Assembly (NCBI GenBank): GCA_024256265.1
Contig: JACGUK010000022.1
Coordinates: forward strand, 1 to 21,420
Direction of reading: 5' to 3'
DNA: 21,420 nt
Source: an archaeon
GTDB lineage: Archaea > Thermoproteota > Nitrososphaeria > Nitrososphaerales > JACAEJ01
Shown: positions 15,557-21,420 of the stretch, piece after piece
How the letters are laid out: each line of letters begins with the position of its first letter
How positions within the stretch are numbered: the first letter of the stretch is position 1
Notes under the pieces: generated by a model
What the model saw: only the letters and a program-made list of their open reading frames with translations
The model's database searches: none
What the model was told of the DNA's origin: nothing
Program-made: the position numbers and the translations under genes

Positions 15557-16672
15557 TTATTCACTTATCGATGTAAGAGCTTTTGTGAAACTTTCGTTCA
15601 TATCTGGCAAGCCCACAGTTACCCTTAAGCATCCTTCCAAGTTTAGTACTTTTCCTATCTTCCTCACCAATATTCCCTTGCTAAGAAGCTCATCGAAGAC
15701 TTTCTCATAAGGCTTCTTTACTTGGAAAAGAATGAAGTTGGCATCAGACTTGAAAGCCTTTACGCCTTTTATAGCGTTGAGCCTTTTTATCAATCTCTCT
15801 CTTTCTTCCTTTAATCCTTCTATGCTCTTCTTGAATTTATCGATCATCTCAAGGGCTTTCAAAGCCAGCTTTAACCCGATACAGTTTAAAGAATAGGGCA
15901 ATTGGGCATATTCGAAGATGGCAGTCGAGATTTCAGTATTGGAAAGAGCGTATCCTATCCTTGCACCAGCCAGACCAAAAGCCTTTGAGAAAGTCCTAGT
16001 TATGATGAGGTTTTCATACTTCTTTACAAACTTTACCAAAGAATCTTTTGCGAATTCTACATAAGCCTCGTCCACTAAAACTAAACCAGGAAAGTTTTCT
16101 ATAAGGGCTCTCATGTCTTCCAATTCGAATTGATTGCCAGTTGGATTATTAGGGGAGCAAATAAAGCATATTCCTACCTTATCTTTCGATGATTTTAGAA
16201 TATCTTCAACATTTAGAGAAAAATCTTCCTTTAATGGAATTCCAAAGTACTTTGCTCCTAGATGATTTACAGACCATTTGTACATAGAATAAGTAGGTTT
16301 AATCGATATAGCAACGCTATCTTTTCCTAAGAAAGTTCGGATGATAAGGTCTATGATTTGATCACTACCATTGCCTAAAACCACATAGTCTGAAGGCAGG
16401 TTAACATAATTTCCTAAAGCATCCCTAAGCTCTATCTCTCCTTCCTTAGAGTAAAGCCTTGGATCGATCTCGTTAATGACTTCGTTTAGAAGAGAACGAA
16501 GGAATTCTTTGGATAAGAAAAGGTTCTCATTTTGATTTAGTTTAATCACCCTTTCCGTTTCTATCCCTGTTTCTAAGGCTACATCCAAAACTGACTCTGG
16601 CTTTACGTATTTAACAAAGGATTTGATTTCCTTCAATTTGCTTTGAAGCCATTTCTCTGAAGTTTTGTCCAT
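15557..16672 (-). CDS. hisC: Histidinol-phosphate aminotransferase (HisC)
   Basis: HisC is a PLP-dependent fold-type I aminotransferase that makes histidinol phosphate from imidazole acetol phosphate and glutamate. The 371 residues show L-N-Q-N-E-N near 46-51, G-N-G-S-D at 100-104, S-P-N-N-P-T-G at 173-179, D201 and Y204 in V-D-E-A-Y-V-E-F, the Schiff-base lysine K230 in T-F-S-K-A-F-G-L-A-G, and R-I-G-Y. The start ATG lies 36 nt below hisD. The position between hisD and the dehydratase genes makes HisC much more likely than another class I aminotransferase. Confidence 0.94.
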   Translation of the reverse strand: MDKTSEKWLQSKLKEIKSFVKYVKPESVLDVALETGIETERVIKLNQNENLFLSKEFLRSLLNEVINEIDPRLYSKEGEIELRDALGNYVNLPSDYVVLGNGSDQIIDLIIRTFLGKDSVAISIKPTYSMYKWSVNHLGAKYFGIPLKEDFSLNVEDILKSSKDKVGICFICSPNNPTGNQFELEDMRALIENFPGLVLVDEAYVEFAKDSLVKFVKKYENLIITRTFSKAFGLAGARIGYALSNTEISTAIFEYAQLPYSLNCIGLKLALKALEMIDKFKKSIEGLKEERERLIKRLNAIKGVKAFKSDANFILFQVKKPYEKVFDELLSKGILVRKIGKVLNLEGCLRVTVGLPDMNESFTKALTSISE

Positions 16673-16708
16673 AACATTCCCCCTAAATAAGATATAGATT
16701 TTGAAGAG

Positions 16709-18007
16709 CTAATCTCTGAACCTCTCCTCAACAGCTATAGCATGATTTATCAATCCTTCTTTGCGGGCTAATGTGTTGATAGGCTTCATCATTTTAAGCA
16801 AGCCTTTCTTAGAGCATTTCACCACACTAACCCTCTTTACAAAGTCCATTACAGAAAGGTTAGAGCAGACTTTGGCAGAGCCTCCAGTAGGCAATATATG
16901 GTTTGTTCCAACACAATAATCGCCAGCAGAGACAGGACTGTAAGGACCTAAGAAGACCATCCCAGAAGATCTTATTTTCTTAATAATTTCACCGGCTCTC
17001 CTCGTTACTATCTCTAGATGCTCAGGGGCAAAATCATTCACAAAATCTATTGCCTCATTCATATTATCACAAACTAAAATGAAGCCATTTTGAGTAAGAG
17101 CTTTTGTAATTATCTCTGCCCTTGCTAGATTCGCCATGTTTTTCTCCAACTCTGATATGACTCTGCTTGCCAACTCTTTTGAAGTTGTGACCAATCCACA
17201 GACGCTTTCTGACGAGTGCTCAGCTTGTGAAATCAGATCGAGGGCAATAAAGTATGGATTTGCTGAATTATCGGCAATTATCAATATCTCGCTAGGACCT
17301 GCTGGCATATCGACAGCTACATCCTTTGATGCTATCATCTTAGCAGTGGTGACATACCTATTTCCAGGTCCCACTATCTTCTTAACAGGTTTTATGCTCT
17401 CAGTCCCATAAGCTAAAGCCGCTATAGCATGAGCCCCTCCTATTTTGTATATCTCATCTACTCTACAAATATCTGCAGCCACGAGAAGAATCGGATTAAG
17501 CTTGCCATCACTCATAGGTGGTGAGCAAACAGCTATACGTGGAACTCTTGCAACCTTTGCTGGAACTGCTGCCATAAGAAGGCTACTTGGATATGGTGAA
17601 TAGCCTCCTGGAACATAGCAACCTACACTCTCGATAGGCAATGTTAGATTAAGTACCTGAACATCTTTTTCTCCATCATACCATTTGAATTTTAACCTTT
17701 TAAGGAGAGTCTTCTGAAAATCCTCAATTCTTCTCTTTGAGAATTTTAAGGCAGAGATTTCATCTTCTTTAACGCTTTCATAAGCTTTATTGATCTCTTC
17801 TCTTTCGACCATGAATTTATCAAAATCGACCTTGACTCCATCATACTTTTTGATAAAATTGGCTAAAGCTTTGTCGCCATTATTCTTAACCTCATCCATT
17901 ATCTCTTTGACATAGTTCTCTAGTTCGCCAACCCACTTTGGTGAATAATACGCTCTTTCTTCAAGAAATTGACGTGGCAAATCTGAAGTCTTCCATAATC
18001 TTATCAT
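16709..18007 (-). CDS. hisD: Histidinol dehydrogenase (HisD)
   Basis: HisD oxidises histidinol to histidine in two NAD-dependent steps. The 432 residues contain the zinc ligands Q261 and H264 (S-Q-A-E-H-S), D363 (S-A-G-D-Y) and H422 (N-H-A-I-A), the catalytic pair E329-H330 (A-P-E-H-L), and the family signatures Y-V-P-G-G near 131-135, G-P-G-N-R-Y-V at 213-219 and M-P-A-G-P-S-E at 234-240. The length is normal. The ATG overlaps the hisG stop (ATGA). Confidence 0.96.
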   Translation of the reverse strand: MIRLWKTSDLPRQFLEERAYYSPKWVGELENYVKEIMDEVKNNGDKALANFIKKYDGVKVDFDKFMVEREEINKAYESVKEDEISALKFSKRRIEDFQKTLLKRLKFKWYDGEKDVQVLNLTLPIESVGCYVPGGYSPYPSSLLMAAVPAKVARVPRIAVCSPPMSDGKLNPILLVAADICRVDEIYKIGGAHAIAALAYGTESIKPVKKIVGPGNRYVTTAKMIASKDVAVDMPAGPSEILIIADNSANPYFIALDLISQAEHSSESVCGLVTTSKELASRVISELEKNMANLARAEIITKALTQNGFILVCDNMNEAIDFVNDFAPEHLEIVTRRAGEIIKKIRSSGMVFLGPYSPVSAGDYCVGTNHILPTGGSAKVCSNLSVMDFVKRVSVVKCSKKGLLKMMKPINTLARKEGLINHAIAVEERFRD

Positions 18008-18993
18008 GGCATATCACCTTTTTTCTTTGCATCAAAAATCTCATCAAGAGATAGAACTTGTCTCGGTTCATAGACCACAAGACCTTGAGCTAACTTCCTT
18101 AACTTTGGCAAAAGCTCGATGAAAATTTCTCTTTCTATGACTGTATTCACAGAGTACCAACCCTCCTCTGATAGAGGAGATACTGTAGGCCTCTTAAGTG
18201 CTGGTAATTGCTTCAAAAGTTCTGGCAAATTCGCCTTACTTACATTTACGAATATGTGTAGTTTCTTTCTTCCATCAACTACCCCCTTGAGTAATGTGAG
18301 TATGTCATAGATCTTTTCTCTCTTTTCAGTGTCTCTTAAAGCATCTTTATTCGCAATTAGATAGACTGTAGATTCACATATGATTTCGATTATCTTAAGA
18401 TTGTTTTGCTCAAGGGTCGTGCCAGTCTCTGTCACGTCAACTATGGCATCTGCAGTCTCTGGTGGCTTGGCTTCAGTTGCTCCAAAAGAGAGGAAGACGC
18501 TCACGTTAGGATTATTGCCTATCCTCCACCAAGGAGTTATGACCAAAGGATCGCTATCACCGTAGCACTTTTTATATGTGGGGTTAGACTTGAGGTGTGA
18601 GACAGTAATGTTAAGATATTCTGTTGAAATCCTTAATTCTTTCTTCTCCTTCCAAAAGCCTTCAATGAGTTGAGAAAGTGAGTTTATAGTCCAAGGCTTG
18701 GGAATCGCTAATACGAGTTTGATCGCACCATACTCTAGATTCAAAAGAACCTTTACATCAGAATTCGTCTCTTTTATCCAATCCAATCCAGTTATGCCTA
18801 TGTCTTGGAGACCTTCTGCCACATAGATAGGTATCTCTTGTGGTCTCAATATTCTAGGCTCTATCTCAGGATCATTTATAGATGGGCGATATGTTCGCTC
18901 CTGCCCCGATAACTTGTATCCTGCTTTGCTAAGAATCTCAAAAGTATCATTTTCAAGGGAGCCTTTAGGGAGGGCAAACCTGACTTTGGTCAA
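18004..18993 (-). CDS. hisG: ATP phosphoribosyltransferase, long form (HisG)
   Basis: HisG starts the pathway by joining ATP and PRPP. The N-terminus is A-L-P-K-G-S-L; the PRPP loop D-A-I-V-D-V-T-E-T-G-T-T-L lies at 182-194. With 329 residues and an ACT-like C-terminal region (about 222-315), it is the long, hexameric type that is normally inhibited by histidine and needs no HisZ. There is an unusual insertion of about 30 residues (roughly 135-168, with C-Y-G-D-S-D-P and T-P-W-W-R) between R-I-S-T-E-Y and the G-A-T-E-A segment that replaces the usual G-S-V-E. The start is a TTG preceded by a weak GAGATGAT. A structured leader may lie upstream. Confidence 0.93.
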   Translation of the reverse strand: MTKVRFALPKGSLENDTFEILSKAGYKLSGQERTYRPSINDPEIEPRILRPQEIPIYVAEGLQDIGITGLDWIKETNSDVKVLLNLEYGAIKLVLAIPKPWTINSLSQLIEGFWKEKKELRISTEYLNITVSHLKSNPTYKKCYGDSDPLVITPWWRIGNNPNVSVFLSFGATEAKPPETADAIVDVTETGTTLEQNNLKIIEIICESTVYLIANKDALRDTEKREKIYDILTLLKGVVDGRKKLHIFVNVSKANLPELLKQLPALKRPTVSPLSEEGWYSVNTVIEREIFIELLPKLRKLAQGLVVYEPRQVLSLDEIFDAKKKGDMP

Positions 18994-19043
18994 TTCTTAT
19001 CATCTCTTCTAAATGTTAATGTTTGGAGGGTTCTTTGATACTG

Positions 19044-19147
19044 AGCACTATTTGTAGGATTATTCCTAAGAAAGGAGTGCTTTAAGGTATAGAAGTAACC
19101 TTCTTTTATGAACTGAATCCCCCACTTCTACCACTTAGAACCATGGG
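19044..19147 (-). other. Possible structured leader upstream of hisG (three stem-loops)
   Basis: Read on the minus strand, three potential hairpins follow one another. One lies at 19121-19147 (CCCA/TGGG outer and TTCTA/TAGAA inner pairs with a small bulge). One lies at 19091-19104 (AGAAG/CTTCT, 4-nt loop). One is nested at 19044-19081 (AGCACT/AGTGCT outside TAGGA/TCCTA with a 4-nt loop). They lie between a TATA box at 19160-19170 and the hisG start at 18993, with no convincing gene between (only a 12-codon frame at 19106-19144). A leader RNA, an independent ncRNA or decayed mobile-element end are all possible. Confidence 0.35.
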
Positions 19148-19159
19148 ATGCTATCTCTC

Positions 19160-19170
19160 TATATAAACCT
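19160..19170 (-). promoter_or_regulatory. TATA box, probably for the his operon
   Basis: The minus strand reads GGTTTATATAG, the best TATA-like element upstream of hisG. It predicts transcription starting near 19139, which gives a leader of about 145 nt before the TTG at 18993. No comparable element is seen closer to hisG. Confidence 0.5.
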
Positions 19171-19198
19171 ATTGTAAGGCAATTTTGTTTTTAATATT

Positions 19199-19393
19199 TC
19201 AATCAATGGTCTCTAAAGCTATCGGACCGTGATAACCGCAGACTTTACATCTATACTCCTGTGGTATAAGCCATCCTCCAAAAGGCGAGGCTATCTCAAG
19301 ATTACTCAAACATTTAGGGCAGAGCTTTCTTCTCTTTATTGAGGTATGGCGCAGTTTTATTCTTAACTTATCGTTAGAATCGTCTTCTTGCAA
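19199..19393 (-). CDS. Small archaeal zinc-ribbon protein
   Basis: This 64-residue protein has one four-cysteine zinc ribbon: C25-P-K-C28 and C49-K-V-C52, with G-W-L-I-P-x-E-Y-R-C-K-V-C-G-Y-x-G-P between and around. Proteins of this size and pattern are widespread in Crenarchaeota and related archaea, usually without known function. The N-terminal 24 residues are charged. The TTG start has the site GAGAGG about 7 nt upstream and lies 15 nt after the aIF1 stop, so it should be co-transcribed with aIF1; a role linked to translation or RNA binding is inferred from this. Confidence 0.8.
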   Translation of the reverse strand: MQEDDSNDKLRIKLRHTSIKRRKLCPKCLSNLEIASPFGGWLIPQEYRCKVCGYHGPIALETID

Positions 19394-19408
19394 GAGATTC
19401 CTCTCACT

Positions 19409-19717
19409 TTATTGAACTTCTATCGAGGATTCATCAAAACCTAATCGAACCAGCTCCTCTTTAACACTGTCTCTATGATCTCCTTGCAATAGTATGTAAC
19501 CATCCTTTGCGGTTCCGCCACAAGCCAGCTTGGTTTTCAGCTTTTGGGCTATCTTGTCCAGATCGGTCCGCTTTGGGTTCAGCCCCTCGATCATAGTGGT
19601 GGGTTTCCTAAACCTTCTCATCTCAAGGCGGACAACAACCCTTATCTCACTTTTTTCTAGCTCTTCGCAAACACAAAGATCGATGGGTAGACCACATTTT
19701 TTACATACGTTTATCAT
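19409..19717 (-). CDS. sui1: Translation initiation factor aIF1 (SUI1 family)
   Basis: This 102-residue SUI1-domain protein helps start-codon selection on the small ribosomal subunit. The conserved core is clear: R-R-F-R-K-P-T-T-M-I-E-G-L near 34-46, A-Q-K-L-K-T-K-L-A-C-G-G-T at about 57-69, K-D-G-Y-I-L-L-Q-G-D-H-R at 71-82, and the closing G-F-D-E-S-S-I-E-V. The N-terminus carries a zinc-knuckle-like C5-K-K-C8 and C15-V-C17, as in archaeal and eukaryotic-type members. The ATG is 3 nt after the stop of a short upstream gene (19721-19888). Confidence 0.94.
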   Translation of the reverse strand: MINVCKKCGLPIDLCVCEELEKSEIRVVVRLEMRRFRKPTTMIEGLNPKRTDLDKIAQKLKTKLACGGTAKDGYILLQGDHRDSVKEELVRLGFDESSIEVQ

Positions 19718-19720
19718 GCA

Positions 19721-19888
19721 TCAGCCTCCGCGTATTTGCCCTCGATCACTTCGGTGATATGAGACGGTCCTTTTTGATAGCTTTTCTACTAGAAGATCGA
19801 TATAGAAATAGTCCTTAGGTATTAGTGTAAATTCCCCTCTTTGCGTTCCCATGAACGTTTTTACTTGATGCTTACGGCAGACTTCCAA
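19721..19888 (-). CDS. Small 55-residue protein gene upstream of aIF1
   Basis: A TTG at 19888 with AGAGGT 4 nt upstream opens a 55-codon frame that ends 3 nt before the aIF1 ATG. The protein contains F-M-G-T-Q-R-G-E-F-T-L-I-P-K-D-Y-F-Y-I-D-L-L-V-E-K-L, which looks like a folded alpha/beta segment, and a basic tail (S-D-R-G-Q-I-R-G-G). The frame stays open upstream for about 20 more codons with a plausible helix (Y-Y-A-S-H-L-L-E-V-I) but no start codon, so a longer form is conceivable. The predicted transcription start near 19900 favours the TTG. The family is not recognised. Confidence 0.5.
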   Translation of the reverse strand: MEVCRKHQVKTFMGTQRGEFTLIPKDYFYIDLLVEKLSKRTVSYHRSDRGQIRGG

Positions 19889-19920
19889 TATTACCTCTAA
19901 TAAATGAGAAGCATAGTAGT

Positions 19921-19930
19921 TATTTAAATA
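19921..19930. promoter_or_regulatory. Palindromic TATA element shared by divergent genes
   Basis: TATTTAAATA is a perfect palindrome. On the plus strand its centre is about 30 nt before the aldolase ATG at 19956; on the minus strand it predicts transcription near 19900, just ahead of the 55-codon gene and aIF1. One site may therefore serve both directions. No BRE-like asymmetry was strong enough to choose between them. Confidence 0.5.
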
Positions 19931-19955
19931 TTTAGGCTCTATACTTATTCAATAC

Positions 19956-20573
19956 ATGGAAGAGATGAAATTAATCAAAAGTTTGGATGAAAAGCAACTA
20001 AAGAGGAGTATAGTCGAATGTATGAGATCTCTGTACTTGAGGAGGCTTGTGACGAGTACAAGCGGTAATATCAGCGCAAGAGTTCCAGGTTCAAAATTTG
20101 TCTTGATCACTCCTACAGGCTTGACAAAGTCTAATCTAAAGGAAAAGGATCTCGTTAAGATAGACCTTGACGGTAAAATCGTGGAAGGTAGCAATATGCC
20201 ATCTAAGGAGTGGCACCTTCACGTAGAAATCTTGAAGGCAAGAAAGGATGTTAACGCAGTGGTGCATGCTCATAACCCCTTTACCATGGGTGTAACTATG
20301 GTTAGCAAGAAGTTTAAGCCTGTTACTGCAGAAGCATCAATTATATTGAAAGGAGTTGTGATACTACCTTTTAAGAAACCTGGCTCTGAAGAGCTGGGTA
20401 AGATCGTGGGTAAGAATATTGCTGGCAGAAATGCTCTGATACTCAGAAGGCATGGTGTTATAGGTATAGGATCAGATGTAAATGAGGCTAGGGCTGTAGT
20501 TGAAGCTATTGAGGATGACGCTATCGTTCAGACGGTGATGAGAATCTTTCATGGAAGCGTGTCAAGACATTAG
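19956..20573 (+). CDS. Class II aldolase/adducin family protein (FucA-like)
   Basis: This 205-residue zinc enzyme resembles L-fuculose-1-phosphate aldolase. The family features are S-G-N-I-S at 36-40, T-P-T-G at 52-55, the catalytic glutamate E85 in P-S-K-E-W, zinc histidines H104 and H106 in V-V-H-A-H, and H166 in R-R-H-G-V. Archaeal relatives cleave or form sugar phosphates and produce DHAP, and some act in deoxy-sugar salvage; the exact substrate cannot be told. Methylthioribulose-phosphate dehydratase (MtnB) shares the fold, but no methionine salvage genes are nearby. The leader is very short, as judged from the TATA element at 19921-19930. It converges on the radical SAM gene. Confidence 0.85.
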   Translation: MEEMKLIKSLDEKQLKRSIVECMRSLYLRRLVTSTSGNISARVPGSKFVLITPTGLTKSNLKEKDLVKIDLDGKIVEGSNMPSKEWHLHVEILKARKDVNAVVHAHNPFTMGVTMVSKKFKPVTAEASIILKGVVILPFKKPGSEELGKIVGKNIAGRNALILRRHGVIGIGSDVNEARAVVEAIEDDAIVQTVMRIFHGSVSRH

Positions 20574-20595
20574 ACTCATCCACGTCTTTAGGTGC

Positions 20596-21420
20596 TTAAA
20601 TGTTTACCATTTTCCAGATTGCGTTTTTTATTTCTTCGCCATGTTTTGCCCCGTAATAAATTCCAGCTATTTTGCCTACGAACGGAAGTGCCATTTGCTT
20701 GACGAGTTTGTAAAGCAACGGGTTTTGGATTCTATTTTCTAGGAAGGTATCTCGCCAAATTCTGATATTATATTCCCAACATCGAGTAAAGAATTCCCAG
20801 CGCACTTTTGAAAGAGAATTAAGTTCTGCTCCGCGCTTGTTCATTAGGAGACAGTTTTCCAGCGGGACGAAAAGCAATGGAACGTATAGTGCGTTATAAT
20901 CTCTCAAGTTATCCATCAATTCAAGTGTTTCAATAACATCTTCTTCCTTCTCATCCGGAAGCCCAATTATCAACGTTGCAAGAGGATACCAGTCGTTATC
21001 GTTCATTATTCCAAAGGATTGACAAACAATCTCTTTCCACTGTTCAGGTTCAAAAGGAAGCCCTTTTCCAGCCATATACTTTCGGATGAGCCTAACACTA
21101 CCAGTTTCCACACCCGTTTCAGAAGTCACGATAGGTTTTTTCCCATGACTGTACCAAGAATACTCTATAAGGATTTCAGCAACCTCTTTAATCATGCCAG
21201 GATCACAAACAACAGGAGCCAAGGAAGTATGCGACGGCTGTATAGCATTAACCCCCGGACATGCTGCCACACTCTTGACCAGTCTCAAGACTGCTTTCTT
21301 GTTAGGGATGAAACGCTTATCTTTTGCACCGTACAGGAAAAGGTCTTCTGTAACCAAAGTAATCCTAGAGATGCCTTCTTTTGCGGTAATTTTCACTTCT
21401 TCAGTGATTCTTTCCAACGG
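20596..21420 (-). CDS. Radical SAM protein, C-terminal part (N-terminus beyond the window edge)
   Basis: The frame is open to the right edge, so the start and the C-x3-C-x2-C iron-sulfur motif lie outside the window. What is visible is the second half of a radical SAM barrel and a C-terminal extension: an R-I-T-L-V-T-E-D-L-F-L-Y-G segment, T-S-E-T-G-V-E-T-G-S-x-R-L-I, and T-L-I-I-G-L-P-D-E-K-E-E-D-V-I-E-T-L, which is the loop-strand-helix found in BchE/MiaB/Elp3-like enzymes. The E-x-G-x-E-T-G-S form recalls B12-binding radical SAM proteins, but that domain cannot be checked. The last 60 residues (W-E-Y-N-I-R-I-W-R onward) are basic and helical. The substrate is unknown. Confidence 0.75.
   Translation of the reverse strand, partial: PLERITEEVKITAKEGISRITLVTEDLFLYGAKDKRFIPNKKAVLRLVKSVAACPGVNAIQPSHTSLAPVVCDPGMIKEVAEILIEYSWYSHGKKPIVTSETGVETGSVRLIRKYMAGKGLPFEPEQWKEIVCQSFGIMNDNDWYPLATLIIGLPDEKEEDVIETLELMDNLRDYNALYVPLLFVPLENCLLMNKRGAELNSLSKVRWEFFTRCWEYNIRIWRDTFLENRIQNPLLYKLVKQMALPFVGKIAGIYYGAKHGEEIKNAIWKMVNI

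Noticed and set aside
19106..19144. A 12-codon leader peptide under the TATA box upstream of hisG
   Set aside because: It contains no histidine codons and has no ribosome binding site, so a bacterial-type attenuation leader peptide is not supported.
1..21420. tRNA, rRNA, CRISPR arrays or intact insertion sequences
   Set aside because: No cloverleaf, rRNA-like stretch, regularly spaced repeats or transposase gene was found by reading both strands; small ncRNAs cannot be excluded by eye.

Overview
The window looks archaeal. It has a SUI1/aIF1 initiation factor with an N-terminal zinc knuckle, a small archaeal-type zinc-ribbon protein, a close match to the archaeal protein-lysine methyltransferase aKMT, AT-rich TATA boxes about 25 nt ahead of leaderless or nearly leaderless starts, and frequent GTG/TTG starts with purine-rich Shine-Dalgarno sites. 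The gene set (fixABCX, a long-form hisG and a full his cluster with an embedded HAD phosphatase-like gene) fits a TACK-group archaeon, perhaps near the Thaumarchaeota/Aigarchaeota. That placement is inference; no rRNA or other marker is present to settle it.

Region 1 (1 to about 3,990) is an accessory block. Eight genes, and the first codons of a ninth, all lie on the minus strand and are mostly joined by ATGA/GTGA/TAATG stop-start overlaps. Most are small and unrecognised. Recognisable ones are a class I methyltransferase, a GT4 glycosyltransferase broken by a frameshift, and a miniature YdjM-like metal-hydrolase motif protein. Two adjacent small genes appear to be tandem paralogues with an H-x6-H...C-x2-C motif. 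The block begins at a leaderless promoter with four copies of an 11-bp element just upstream. The architecture resembles a provirus or other integrated element, but no integrase, capsid or replication gene is visible.

Region 2 (about 4,116 to 7,549) starts chromosomal-looking sequence: two ABC-2 permeases without an adjacent ATPase, the aKMT-like methyltransferase, and a convergent SufS-type cysteine desulfurase.

Region 3 (7,665 to 11,255) holds all four components of a Fix/EtfABCX electron-transfer system: fixC on the plus strand converging on etfA, with etfB and fixX upstream of etfA on the minus strand.

Region 4 (11,308 to 18,993) is a compact minus-strand histidine operon, hisG-hisD-hisC-HAD-hisB-hisH-hisA-hisF-hisI. 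hisE is not in the window, and the HAD gene is the obvious candidate for the histidinol-phosphate phosphatase step. The roughly 205-nt region upstream of hisG has a good TATA box and three potential stem-loops, so the operon may have a structured leader.

Region 5 (19,199 to 21,420) contains a translation-related minus-strand operon (an overlooked 55-codon gene, aIF1, a zinc-ribbon protein) that diverges from a class II aldolase across a palindromic TATA element, and a radical-SAM gene truncated by the right window edge. No tRNA, rRNA, CRISPR array or intact insertion sequence was found.
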